The notes: a model not told the origin generated them from the letters alone. 32,849 bases of DNA from Candidatus Kuenenia stuttgartensis (GCA_945865325.1 CAMBFA010000026.1:1-32849); one strand, 5' to 3'; shown: positions 16,853-25,642, numbered from the stretch's first letter. Translations and numbers: made by a program.

Positions 16853-17088
16853 GGAGAGCCTCTCGCTGACCGGCCGACGCCCTAGCCGGGGAAGGAAACG
16901 GGTTGGGAAACACCTTCGCGTGGCGGTCTGGGGTGCCCAAGAAGACCCATTTATAGGGAAATCCGTTTCGGACGTCGGCGCCAACAACCCGCCCTCCGGC
17001 CGGACCGGTCCCCAACCGGGTACGATTGATCTGGGTTCTCCCCGCTCCACCGTCGGCCCCGACGACGCCCCCGCACGAGGCGCTATCT

Positions 17089-17313
17089 GTGCCCCCGCCC
17101 CCTCCGCGCAAGCCTCAATCCTGCGTCGAGATCCTCTCCCGGCTCGGCACGAAGGCAAACTGGGACGACTACCTTGCCCGGATCGCCGCCGCGGCGGAGG
17201 AAGAAACCGCCACGGCAGCCGACACTCCGAAGACCGCGGAGGAACGGGACGCCCAGGAGACCAGCGAAGCGAGTCAGATCGCCGAACTGCGGCGTCGGCT
17301 CGGTCTCGACTGA
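17089..17313 (+). CDS. Small hypothetical protein, 74 residues
   Basis: A GTG at 17089 with GAGG about eight bases upstream opens a frame of 74 codons ending in TGA at 17313. After a Pro-rich start the protein reads SCVEILSRLGTKANWDDYLARIAAAAEEE, an acidic Thr/Ala/Glu stretch, and a helical end SQIAELRRRLGLD. The sequence has sensible helices and mixed charge, unlike most chance frames here. A TTG at 17026 in the same frame is an alternative start. The gene is divergent from the TPR gene and convergent with the cytochrome gene. I do not recognise a family. Confidence 0.5.
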   Translation: MPPPPPRKPQSCVEILSRLGTKANWDDYLARIAAAAEEETATAADTPKTAEERDAQETSEASQIAELRRRLGLD

Positions 17314-17327
17314 CGCGACGAATCTCC

Positions 17328-17344
17328 GAAACGGCGCCCGTTTC
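17328..17344. terminator. Hairpin between convergent genes
   Basis: GAAACGG (17328-17334) and CCGTTTC (17338-17344) form a perfect 7-bp stem with a 3-base loop, midway between the stops of two convergent genes (17313 and 17373). There is no T run, so a terminator role is only suggested by position. Confidence 0.3.
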
Positions 17345-17372
17345 TGAGGGACTCCGACCGAGGGCCGCCAAC

Positions 17373-20036
17373 TCACGGGCCGCGGCGAAGGAACTCGATC
17401 AGATCGGCGAAGTCGCGCGGATCCAGGGCCTGTTCGAAGCCCTCGGGCATGAGCGACTTCCCCGTTCCCCGGAAGGCTTCGATTGCCCCGCGGGGAATCG
17501 TCTCCATCTTCCCCTCGGCGAGCGTCAGCTGAACGGCCGAGGGTGTCTCGCCGCTGACCAGCCCCGTGAACGCCACGCCATCTTTTGTCACCACCGCCAC
17601 CGCGGCATATTCGCCCGTCAGCCGTCGGTTGGGATCGAGGATGTCCTCGAGGAGTTGGCCACGCGACTTACTCTGCATCCCGGCAAGGTCGGGCCCAACC
17701 CGCGTGCCGACGCCCCCCGACCGGTGGCAACCGCTGCAATGCCTGACGAACAGCCCCCGACCGCGGTCGCCATCACCGCTCGCCGGGAGCCCCGCTTCGA
17801 CCGCCATGACCACTCCCATCCGGTCGGCGCTGGCGACGCCCCCGAGGAGCACACCGAGCCGGGCGCGGACCTCCTCGGGAGTCGTGTCGCCGGTGAGGAT
17901 CGTGCGTCGGGCCTCGGGATCAATGTCGCCGGGGCCGACCTCGCCGCTTTCCAGCGCCGCCGCGAGACGCGGGAGCCCTGCCGGGGCGAGCGACGGGGCG
18001 GTGAGGGACTCAAGCATAGACCGGCGCACCGCGGGGCTCGCGGCGGGCCAGGCGGCGAGGACGCCCTCGGCCACCCCGACCGGATCGCGCCCCCGCAGGC
18101 CGCGGAGGAGGAGCGTTGCCTCCTCAACGCCGATCGGCTGGGCCAGCCGCTCGAGGAGAATCACCGTCGCGTCCGCAGAGGGATCAAGACGAAGCAGCGC
18201 AATGGCATCCCCGCGATCTTCCGGTCCGTCGCCGGCGACGAAGTCCCGCGCTCGGGCAAGCCAGGAAGCGAACGGTCGACCACCAAAGTGGGCGGGCGCG
18301 TCGGAGGCACCGGCCGACTTCCTCCCCTCCACCCAGCCAGCCATCAGGGCGAGTTGCCCGGCCCGATCGAGGTCGCTCGTCGCCACGACCTCCGAAAGAG
18401 GCCACGAATCGCGCGCTGCGTCATTCCGACCGCAGGCCTCGGCGAGACCGCGGAGGATGCCCGGCCGTGCCCGGGCACGCTGATCAGCGGCCGCGAGAGA
18501 CGCCACGATCCCAGCCGCCCCCTCCTCGGCCACACAGATCACGGCCCGATCGACCCACGGATCGACCGGTTCGGTGGCGACGACCTGGGCGAGGATCGCC
18601 CCCCGCTCAACCCCATCGAGCGACTCCACCGCCAGCGCCACGTCGAAGCGGATGGCCGGATCGGGATCGGCGGCCAGACCGAGCGCCACGTCGCACAGCC
18701 CCGCCCCGGCGGTGTCGAGGCGGCGGCGCGCGTCGACGCGCGACAAAGCCCGCTGGTGCTTGGCGATGTCCTCGCGGCGGCGCGGGGCGTCGGGCTCCGG
18801 GCGCACCCGCCAGATCCGCCCCCGGTCTTTTCCCTCGTCCCAGTCGACGCCGTCACGCAGCTCGGCCCGGACGAAGTCGGGATGCTCGACAAAGCGCCGG
18901 TAGAAGTCACAGATCCACAGCGCCCCATCGGGGGCGGTCACCGTGAACACCGGCCGGAACCAGGGATCGCGCGAAGCGAGAAACTCGCGAGTCTCCTCCC
19001 CGGCAGGCCGGCGGGCCTCGAAGGCCACGCCGACGGGAACGAGCTCGCGACGATGGACGAGGTTCAGCAGCGGCTCGCAGACGTAGGCGCATCCCGAGGG
19101 GAGGAGCCGCGATCCCCGGTCGATCGAAAGCCCGCAGCTGGCGTTGAAAGCGTCGGTCGGCTCGCGGTTGAAGGTCATCGGCGTGGCGCTGATGGGGAAG
19201 AGTCGATTCTGTTGGAGCGGATCCTCGAGGACCTCCATGTCGCTCGGCGGCGCCGCGAGGGGATGGCGGGCAGCGACGTCGAGCGGGAAGACGACCTGGC
19301 GGATCGGCGCTGTGTTCCAATTGCTGAAGCGCTGGCCCTGGGCATCGAAGGCGAGGCCGAATTGGGAGAACCCCGCCACCGCCTCGACCTCGCCGGTGTC
19401 GGGGCGGAAGCGGAGATCGTGGCGATCGATCGAGACAGCCGGCGCGTCGGGGCGCCGCGGCGACGTGATCGAGCCGCCACTGCGGCCGTTGGCGGCATAC
19501 ACCCAGCCGTCGGGGCCGGAGCAAAGGCCATTGACGCGGAGCTGCTGGTTGCCGGCCTGGAAGCCGGTGAGGATCACCTCGCTGGTCTCGGCCATGCCGT
19601 CGCCGTCGCGGTCGGCGAGAGAGAGAATGTCGGGGGCGGCGGTGACCAGGAGCCCCCCGTTCCAAGCCAGGAGACCGTTGGGGAACGGAAGCCCCGCAGC
19701 GAAGATCGTCCGTGTGTCGATCGTCCCGTCGCCATCGGCGTCGGTGAGCATGACGATCCGTCCACCGCCGTCGCCGTTGGGATAATCGCTCATCTCGGCG
19801 ACGAATAGCCGGCCGTCGTCATCCCAGCAGATCGCCACCGGATCGAAGACGAGCGGCTCGGCCGCCACAAGCTCCACGACATGCCCCGGCACGACCTCGA
19901 AGCAGGCCTGCGAATCGGCCGGGGATAGCGCCCCCGGTGCTTCCGCGGCGCCCGGGGATCCCGCGGCGTTGGCGGATCCCCACAGCGCGATCGCTGCTAC
20001 GAGCTTGAATGCCAGGAACAGGCGTGCCAAGTTCAT
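17373..20036 (-). CDS. PVC-type c-type cytochrome with beta-propeller (membrane-bound dehydrogenase type)
   Basis: An 887-residue exported protein. Residues 1-24 are a signal peptide (LFLAFKLVAAIALWGSANA). Residues about 50-400 form a propeller-like domain with family motifs: VFDPVAICWDDDGRLFVAEMSDYP, DADGDGTIDTRTIFAAGLPFPNGL, DRDGDGMAETSEVILTGF. Residues about 430-720 are HEAT-like helical repeats. The C-terminal cytochrome domain has the haem motif CSGCH with Cys767, Cys770 and His771, followed by RVGPDLAGM and the Met-containing LMPEGFEQALDPRDFADLIEFL. This is the large planctomycete/verrucomicrobial family often described as a putative membrane-bound dehydrogenase; the redox substrate is unknown. 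Its ATG overlaps the stop of the upstream ceramidase-like gene as ATGA, so the two are translationally coupled. Confidence 0.88.
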   Translation of the reverse strand: MNLARLFLAFKLVAAIALWGSANAAGSPGAAEAPGALSPADSQACFEVVPGHVVELVAAEPLVFDPVAICWDDDGRLFVAEMSDYPNGDGGGRIVMLTDADGDGTIDTRTIFAAGLPFPNGLLAWNGGLLVTAAPDILSLADRDGDGMAETSEVILTGFQAGNQQLRVNGLCSGPDGWVYAANGRSGGSITSPRRPDAPAVSIDRHDLRFRPDTGEVEAVAGFSQFGLAFDAQGQRFSNWNTAPIRQVVFPLDVAARHPLAAPPSDMEVLEDPLQQNRLFPISATPMTFNREPTDAFNASCGLSIDRGSRLLPSGCAYVCEPLLNLVHRRELVPVGVAFEARRPAGEETREFLASRDPWFRPVFTVTAPDGALWICDFYRRFVEHPDFVRAELRDGVDWDEGKDRGRIWRVRPEPDAPRRREDIAKHQRALSRVDARRRLDTAGAGLCDVALGLAADPDPAIRFDVALAVESLDGVERGAILAQVVATEPVDPWVDRAVICVAEEGAAGIVASLAAADQRARARPGILRGLAEACGRNDAARDSWPLSEVVATSDLDRAGQLALMAGWVEGRKSAGASDAPAHFGGRPFASWLARARDFVAGDGPEDRGDAIALLRLDPSADATVILLERLAQPIGVEEATLLLRGLRGRDPVGVAEGVLAAWPAASPAVRRSMLESLTAPSLAPAGLPRLAAALESGEVGPGDIDPEARRTILTGDTTPEEVRARLGVLLGGVASADRMGVVMAVEAGLPASGDGDRGRGLFVRHCSGCHRSGGVGTRVGPDLAGMQSKSRGQLLEDILDPNRRLTGEYAAVAVVTKDGVAFTGLVSGETPSAVQLTLAEGKMETIPRGAIEAFRGTGKSLMPEGFEQALDPRDFADLIEFLRRGP

Positions 20037-21463
20037 CGCGCCACCCCCCCCTCGTGCCCCTGCTCAGGGGCCTGTTGGCGCCCCTCGCTCCGGAGCTGCT
20101 CATGGAGCCGCTCGAGTTGGTTCAAGGCCGTCGCCACCATCCGTTCGCCGGTGCCCGGCTCGCTGTAACTGTGATGGCCGGTCCAGGTCTGGTAGCCGCC
20201 GAGCTCGTGCCCTCTCGAATCGGGAATGTAGCCGACCCAGTCGTTGGAGAGCTCCGCGATGACGGTGTGGCGGAAGGGACTCTGCCGCTTGATCTCCAGA
20301 CCGAGCACGGTGAAAAACTCCGCCGGCACGCCCACGATCGCCACGTCGCCGATGACGAGCGTCTGAATCGACGTCGTGCGAGTCTCCCCCTGGTGCGGCG
20401 CGATCTCGGCCCGCTGCGTGCGGAAGACCAGCGCGATCCCCTCGGCCGCCTCCTCGTTCCCCACTCGCTTGCTGCAATAGCCCTTGACGGCTTCTTCCTC
20501 GGCCGATTCGTCGAAGACGCGGACGCGGAACTCAAACGGCTCCTTGATGGCATCGAGCCGATGAACCGGGCGCGGCGTGGCTGTGATCCGCGCCCGGTTC
20601 ACCGCCTCCTTGATCCGGATCACCATCTCCGCTGGGGGAACGGTGAGGTTGTGCGTCGAGCCTGAGGCTCCCTGGAGGAACACGTGGTGCCCCCCCTGCT
20701 CCGCCTCGAGCTCCTGCGCGGCGAGCCCATAGAACGCCGGGGATCGTTTTCCCCCTTCCCGGCTTCCGATGCAGTGGGTTGAATGGTTGAAGAGTGTCGC
20801 CACCGGTTTCCCGTCGGCCGTCTCGAAAGCCATCACCGGCAGCTCGGGATCGAAGGGGCCGGTGGGGCGGACGGCGTCGTCGCGGTTGCCGATCCAGAAG
20901 ATCGTGCCGTCCCCCAGCAGGATCCGGCTGTTCTGGCCGACGCTCGACTCCTCGCCGAGTCGGTAGCGGAGCCGGCAGTCGGGGTGGGCCGCAAGCGCGG
21001 CGTGGGCCGCGATCACCGCATCGGCGATCGACGTGGCGAGCCCCTCCACGAACCGGGGATCGCGCTGGTAGCCATGGACGCGCGTTGCCGACGGGGCGGA
21101 GTGGGTGTGCGTGGCATGAACGAGGACGCGCTGTGGCGGGATGCCTGTCGCAGCCTCGATCTTCGCAAGCGCCGGATCGACGAAATCCTTCTGCACGAAG
21201 AGCACATCGCAGGAGCAGATGGCGAGCTTTTCCTCGCCCAGGGCAAGCACGATCGCCGTGGCCCGCAGCGGCGCCTCGGCGCCCTTGGCCTTCCAGGGAT
21301 GGATCCCCCCGGCCATGTCCATCGTGTCGTCGGCCGGGATCTCGATCGCCGCGCTGCCGACGCGGAGGGTCTCGGTCGCGGGGCAGGCTCGGTGGCCGGT
21401 GGCCAACAGTCCCGCCACCAGCCACCCCGCGATCACGAGCCACGATCCCCGGTTGATGGTCAT
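20033..21463 (-). CDS. Exported neutral ceramidase-like hydrolase, copy 1
   Basis: A 476-residue protein with a signal peptide (residues about 1-28; WLVIAGWLVAGLLATG core) and one neutral/alkaline ceramidase N-terminal-type domain. Sequences equivalent to the zinc site of neutral ceramidases are visible: HATHTHSAPS, LFNHSTHCIG, the Glu in VGVPAEFFTVLGLEI and the Tyr in SNDWVGYIPDSRGHELGGYQ. LQGASGSTHNL takes the place of the block with the catalytic Ser. The protein is shorter than true ceramidases (about 650-750) and lacks their C-terminal Ig-like domain, so the natural substrate may not be ceramide. GGAGGG seven bases before the ATG at 21463 sets the start, although the frame is open to a GTG at 21508. 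It is a close tandem copy of the next gene upstream. Confidence 0.85.
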   Translation of the reverse strand: MTINRGSWLVIAGWLVAGLLATGHRACPATETLRVGSAAIEIPADDTMDMAGGIHPWKAKGAEAPLRATAIVLALGEEKLAICSCDVLFVQKDFVDPALAKIEAATGIPPQRVLVHATHTHSAPSATRVHGYQRDPRFVEGLATSIADAVIAAHAALAAHPDCRLRYRLGEESSVGQNSRILLGDGTIFWIGNRDDAVRPTGPFDPELPVMAFETADGKPVATLFNHSTHCIGSREGGKRSPAFYGLAAQELEAEQGGHHVFLQGASGSTHNLTVPPAEMVIRIKEAVNRARITATPRPVHRLDAIKEPFEFRVRVFDESAEEEAVKGYCSKRVGNEEAAEGIALVFRTQRAEIAPHQGETRTTSIQTLVIGDVAIVGVPAEFFTVLGLEIKRQSPFRHTVIAELSNDWVGYIPDSRGHELGGYQTWTGHHSYSEPGTGERMVATALNQLERLHEQLRSEGRQQAPEQGHEGGVAR

Positions 21464-21679
21464 CGCTTTCCCTCCGGTCGTTAGGCTGCCGCCGAGCGCG
21501 ATCGACACAAGCGCTGCTCTCCCTGTGCCTCGCCCATGATACCGCTCATCCTGCCTTCACGCCCGACAGCGCCGCCGACAGGACCTGCAGCGGAGATCGT
21601 GCCGATAAGTCATCACCTGAGGGGATGCCGACCAGCGTTGGAGGCCTGTCCGAGTCCGATGGCAAGGCACCACGATGCC

Positions 21680-23107
21680 TCACCGTTCATCGCCGCGCTC
21701 TCCCCCGTGCCCGGCCTGCTCCCGCAGCTGCTCTCGGAGCCGTTCGAGCTGGCTCACGGCCGTCGCCACCATTCTTTCGCCGGTGCCCGGCGCGCAGTAG
21801 CTGTGGTGACCGGTCCAGGTCTGGTAACCACCGAGCTGGTGCCCTCTCGAATCGGGGACGTAGCCGACCCAGTCGTTGGAGAGCTCCGCGATGAGGGTGT
21901 GGCGAAAGGGGCTGTGGCGCTTGATCTCCAGACCGAGCACGGTGAACAGCTCCGCCGGCACCCCCACGATGGCCACGTCGCCGATGGCGAGCGTCTGGAT
22001 CGAGGTCGTGCGAGTCTCCCCCTGGTGCGGCGCGATCTCGGCCCGCTGCGCGCGGAAGACTTCGGCCGTCGCGTGGGCTTCTCCGAGGGTCCCCATCCGC
22101 TTGGTGCAGTAGCTCATCACCGCCTCCTCTTCGGCCGACTCGTCGAACACGCGGACGCGGAACTCGAACGGCTCCTTGATCGCGGCGAGGCCGTCGATCG
22201 CCCGCGGCACGGCAGCCGAACGAGCGCGGCTCACGGCGGCTTTGAGTCGGATGACCGCCTCATCGACCCCGACGGTGAGGTTGTGGGTCGATCCCGAAGC
22301 GCCCTGAAGGAAGAGATGGATCCCCCCTTCCTCGCGTTCGAGCTCTTGGGCGGCCAGACCGTAAAAGGCAGGAGATCGCTTCCCGGGCTGGCGAGCCCCG
22401 ATGGTATGAGTGGAATGGTTGAAGAGCGTTGCCACTGGCTTGCCTTCAGGCGTCTCGAACGCCATCACCGGCAACTCCGGATCGAAAGGGCCGGTGGGGC
22501 GGACGGCATCGTCGCGCTTCCCGATCCAGAAGATCGTGCCGTCGCCAAGGAGCAGCCGGCTGTTTTGGCCGACGCTCGACTCCTCGCCGAGCCGGTAGCG
22601 GAAGCGGCAATCGGGATGGGCGGCGAGATCGGCGTCGGCAGCGATGATCGCGTCACCGATTGCCTTGGCGAGCCCGGCCACGAAGCGATCGTCGCGTTTG
22701 CAGGCGTGGGCGCGAACCGTCGAGGGCGCTGTATGGGTGTGGGTGGCATGGACAAGGACACGCTCGGGGGGAATGCCCGTGGCTCCCCGGACGCGTTCGA
22801 GCGCCGGATCGACAAAATCGGCCTGGACGACAATCACGTCGCAGGAGCAGATGGCGAGCTTTTCCGCGCCGCGGGCCACAACCACCGCCGTGGCCCGCAG
22901 CGGCGCCTCGGCTCCGTTGGCCTTCCAGGGATGGATTCCCCCGGCCATGTCCATCGTGTCGTCGGCGGGGATCTCGATCGCCGCGCTGCCGACGCGGAGG
23001 GGCTCGGCAGCTGGACCGACTCGATGGCTCATCGCCAAGGGCACCGACATGAGCAAGGCGAACAGCCATCCCTTGATTCCCGCTCCGTATCGCCGATCGA
23101 GACTCAT
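21680..23107 (-). CDS. Exported neutral ceramidase-like hydrolase, copy 2
   Basis: A 475-residue paralogue of the gene at 20033-21463; by eye roughly three quarters of positions are identical after the signal peptide, including all zinc-site blocks (HATHTHTAPS, LFNHSTHTIG, VGVPAELFTVLG, NDWVGYVPDSRGHQLGGYQ). The signal peptides and C-terminal tails differ, as do a loop after HATHTH and the region around residues 325-345. GAGGAA precedes the ATG by a few bases. It lies 216 bp upstream of copy 1 in the same direction, and 105 bp downstream of the PP-loop gene pair. The conserved block RVGSAAIEIPADDTMDMAGG at the mature N-terminus is shared by both copies. The gene pair arose by tandem duplication. 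Confidence 0.85.
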   Translation of the reverse strand: MSLDRRYGAGIKGWLFALLMSVPLAMSHRVGPAAEPLRVGSAAIEIPADDTMDMAGGIHPWKANGAEAPLRATAVVVARGAEKLAICSCDVIVVQADFVDPALERVRGATGIPPERVLVHATHTHTAPSTVRAHACKRDDRFVAGLAKAIGDAIIAADADLAAHPDCRFRYRLGEESSVGQNSRLLLGDGTIFWIGKRDDAVRPTGPFDPELPVMAFETPEGKPVATLFNHSTHTIGARQPGKRSPAFYGLAAQELEREEGGIHLFLQGASGSTHNLTVGVDEAVIRLKAAVSRARSAAVPRAIDGLAAIKEPFEFRVRVFDESAEEEAVMSYCTKRMGTLGEAHATAEVFRAQRAEIAPHQGETRTTSIQTLAIGDVAIVGVPAELFTVLGLEIKRHSPFRHTLIAELSNDWVGYVPDSRGHQLGGYQTWTGHHSYCAPGTGERMVATAVSQLERLREQLREQAGHGGERGDER

Positions 23108-23212
23108 GGTTCCTCAGCCTCCCCCGTGTCAAATCCGCTGGGCCCGATGCCACGCGTCCAAATCATACCGATCGAGCGAGCCCACGCCGCACAGCCCGCG
23201 AGCCATGACGGC

Positions 23213-24382
23213 TCATCGTCGCTTCCGCTGCCGCAGAAAGGCCAGCAGGCTCCGGTCGGGCGGCACCCGACGAAGACGACGTTCGAGCAGCGCCACTTCC
23301 GGACCGGTGCACCCTCGCTGTTTCAATTCATTCCAGCAGATCCGAAACAGATCCCGGGCGGCACTCAGATCGGGAAGCGGGAGGGCGGCGATCTGATCGA
23401 GCGACAGCGGGGAATCGAAGCAGGGGGGATTCGGTATGCCCGCCGCGAGAAAATTCAGACGGGTCATCACGCACTTCTGGCAGCGTCCACAGTTGCGCGA
23501 GGGATCGCTCCCCTCCCAGCAGACCTTGATCCCCTTGATCACCTCGGGGAACGGGAGGAGGACTTCGATCTTGTCGGTTCGCCCGAAGGCTCCGCCGTCG
23601 GTGACGACATGGAAGGAGTCGTTGGAGACCAGCGCGTCGAGGACGGCCGGATGAGAGACGCCGAACCGCGGCGAGCCGTGCGGCGCGGCGCCAGAGACAA
23701 GGCCGACGCCGCAGCGGCCGGAGAACAGCGACAGCGCAGCCGCAGTCAGCGGGATCGCCGAATGCGGCCACACGCTGTTTCCCCCACACTGCTTGCTGTT
23801 GGTGACGACCGTGAAGAGCGGCAGATCGAGCCATCGCGCGAGCGGCTCGACCCGCTGCCGCATCGCGGCGAACTGATCGGCTTGATCGAGCTTCGCATCG
23901 AAGCCGTGCACCATGACGACGCCATCGAGCCGGTAGGACGCCTCCCCCGCGAGCCGGCGCGCGTGCCTCACCACCGTGAAGGTCGAATCGAGTCCGGCTG
24001 ATAACGCCGCGATCGCCAGACCGGGATCCCCCTCGGGCCGGGGCGACGACACCGTCTCCGGGATCAGCTCGATAAGGCGCGGATAGCGCTGCGGCGACAG
24101 GCAGCGCCGGATCTCGAGGAGCTGACCGAGATTGAAAAGCCCCCCGCGGCTGATCGCCCCATGGACGACAACGTTCTGACCAAGTTTGGCAGCCCAAAGC
24201 AGATGGCCCGCGAGCAAAGAGTCGAGGACGGGGGGAGCTGGAAGGTCGGTGACGCCGGGCACCCGCCACCAGACGTCGAACCGCGGCTTGCGCCGTCCTT
24301 CGGCACCTTCGAAGACGAGTCGACGCACCGAAGCCCCTGCTTCAACCCCCTCCTCGAACCAGACGTGGATTGGCTTTTTCAT
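23213..24382 (-). CDS. QueC-like PP-loop ATPase-fold protein, intact motif
   Basis: A 389-residue protein I cannot place in a named family. Residues 128-134 (SAGLDST) match the PP-loop (SGGxDS) of ATP-pyrophosphatase/adenylating enzymes such as QueC, GuaA and ThiI. Near the C-terminus Cys288 and the cluster NCGRCQKC (297-304) resemble the zinc-binding cysteines of QueC. The first 110 residues are a mixed domain not found in QueC, and the total length is well above QueC (about 220-230). A likely reaction is activation of a carboxylate or amide by adenylation; the substrate is unknown. The ATG at 24382 has no ribosome-binding site but lies 5 bp after the stop of the upstream relative, which implies coupled translation. 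The open frame continues upstream to 24682 without conserved sequence. Confidence 0.65.
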   Translation of the reverse strand: MKKPIHVWFEEGVEAGASVRRLVFEGAEGRRKPRFDVWWRVPGVTDLPAPPVLDSLLAGHLLWAAKLGQNVVVHGAISRGGLFNLGQLLEIRRCLSPQRYPRLIELIPETVSSPRPEGDPGLAIAALSAGLDSTFTVVRHARRLAGEASYRLDGVVMVHGFDAKLDQADQFAAMRQRVEPLARWLDLPLFTVVTNSKQCGGNSVWPHSAIPLTAAALSLFSGRCGVGLVSGAAPHGSPRFGVSHPAVLDALVSNDSFHVVTDGGAFGRTDKIEVLLPFPEVIKGIKVCWEGSDPSRNCGRCQKCVMTRLNFLAAGIPNPPCFDSPLSLDQIAALPLPDLSAARDLFRICWNELKQRGCTGPEVALLERRLRRVPPDRSLLAFLRQRKRR

Positions 24383-24387
24383 CGCGA

Positions 24388-25551
24388 TCACCGGGGCCAC
24401 GGCGGGAGTACACCAGCGATGGCGCCGGCCCAGCGGAGATGATCGCGCACGTCGACGGCGAGGCGGTTCAAGCCGACGCGGGCTTGCAACAGCGCCTGCC
24501 ATCCGCCCCGATCGCCGCCCCAATCTTCGAGCATGGCGGTCGCATCGGCAGCCACGACGGGGTCGCGCAACGGGAGCCTGGCAACCGATAGAACGGAAAT
24601 CCGCAGACGGCTTTGTGGAACAGGGAGGCCACGGGCCGCGAAGGCGAGCGCCAGGAGCGTGCACTCCGGGCATCGGCCGCACGGGGAAGCCAGTCGGGAG
24701 CGCCGGCAGTCGGAGAGCACCGCGGCGAGCGCCGGATGACGGCCGACGGCTTCGGCCATCGCCGGCGGCGACGCCGATCCTCCATCGGCTCTTACCGCGA
24801 ACGCATCACCGGAGAGCAGGTCGGCAAGCGCCGGCCCTGGCCGGGGAAATCGCAACTGGGCGCCGAGGTGCCAACTGCGGGCGTGGAGCCCGGTGGCAGC
24901 TCCGCCGCTCACGGCGTGGAGCGCCGCCGCCACGATCGGCAGCACGCCGATCTCCCGGTCGATCAATCCTTGGCTGCGGGCGTCGGTGCGGACCACCCGC
25001 GAGCCGATCCCCACGGCTCGCAGCGCCGCGAGTCCATCGTTTCTGGCATCGTCTCCCGCCGCGGCCCGCGAATCCCGATCGAGCCCCACGACCCTCACGG
25101 CGGCCCGGACGGCAAACGCCCCGGGGACGAGTCGATCGAGGTGGCGGACGAGGGTATGCGTCGACCGCAGCCCGCCCGACCAGGCAAACAGCGCCTCGTC
25201 GCCGGCCGGAAGACGCGGCAGGTCGAGCACTCGACCTGCCGTGATCGCCACCCGATGGAAGGTGGCTGGACGCCAGTTGGCCCAGGCATCTGCGTATTCG
25301 CTGAGGTTTCGCACGGCCCCCCTCGTCAGCGGTCCACGGACGTGGAGGGAGCCGCCGGCTCGCATCACGGTGGGGAGGAAGGCGATCGCCAGGCCATCGA
25401 GAACGTCGGGCGGAGGTGGCGCATCGGCTCCGGGGAGGAATTGCACCGAGAGTTGGGGAGCGTCTGCCCGGTGCAACACCCCCCGCCAGCCCGCGGCATC
25501 GCCGGCAACACAAGCGCGCTCGAGGGTGAAGCTGGGCGCCGCGGCAATCAT
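24388..25551 (-). CDS. QueC-like PP-loop protein with altered motif, paralogue
   Basis: A 387-residue relative of the downstream gene. The same order of blocks is seen: LDGLAIAFLP and GGSLHVRGPLTRGAVRNLSEY (against LDSLLAGHLLW and HGAISRGGLFNLGQL), then SGGLRST at 125-131, VLPIVAAALHAVSGG, FAVRADGG, and a C-terminal cysteine set Cys282 plus CGRCPEC at 291-297. In the PP-loop the usual Asp is Arg (SGGLRS), a change expected to harm ATP binding or catalysis. The two could form a heteromer with one active subunit. ATG at 25551 with GGAAGGG six bases upstream is a better start than the adjacent GTG at 25554. It is the first gene of the minus-strand block and 366 bp from the divergent surface-protein gene. 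Confidence 0.6.
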   Translation of the reverse strand: MIAAAPSFTLERACVAGDAAGWRGVLHRADAPQLSVQFLPGADAPPPPDVLDGLAIAFLPTVMRAGGSLHVRGPLTRGAVRNLSEYADAWANWRPATFHRVAITAGRVLDLPRLPAGDEALFAWSGGLRSTHTLVRHLDRLVPGAFAVRAAVRVVGLDRDSRAAAGDDARNDGLAALRAVGIGSRVVRTDARSQGLIDREIGVLPIVAAALHAVSGGAATGLHARSWHLGAQLRFPRPGPALADLLSGDAFAVRADGGSASPPAMAEAVGRHPALAAVLSDCRRSRLASPCGRCPECTLLALAFAARGLPVPQSRLRISVLSVARLPLRDPVVAADATAMLEDWGGDRGGWQALLQARVGLNRLAVDVRDHLRWAGAIAGVLPPWPR

Positions 25552-25642
25552 CACGAGCCCTTCCGGAGGTGGTGCGCATTGTTGACCAAGGAGGCCGCCG
25601 CCGGCACGCGGCGATCCGTGCCCAGGGACGGCCTTTTCAATG

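Noticed and set aside
14669-16885. A 738-codon open frame on the plus strand
   Set aside because: It is antisense to the antiporter and TPR genes, and its product is highly charged and shows no family features.
16728-19808. A 1026-codon open frame on the plus strand
   Set aside because: It lies opposite the TPR and cytochrome genes and encodes Arg/Gly/Pro-rich sequence without any domain. The minus-strand frames carry recognised motifs. Long antisense frames are expected at this GC content.
21536-24001. An 821-codon open frame on the plus strand
   Set aside because: It is antisense to the second ceramidase-like gene and the PP-loop gene; its apparent internal repeats only mirror the real paralogues.
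23213-25551. The PP-loop pair as queuosine genes or as a Qat anti-phage system
   Set aside because: The proteins are much longer than QueC. No QueD, QueE or QueF and no Qat ATPase or TatD nuclease lies beside them.
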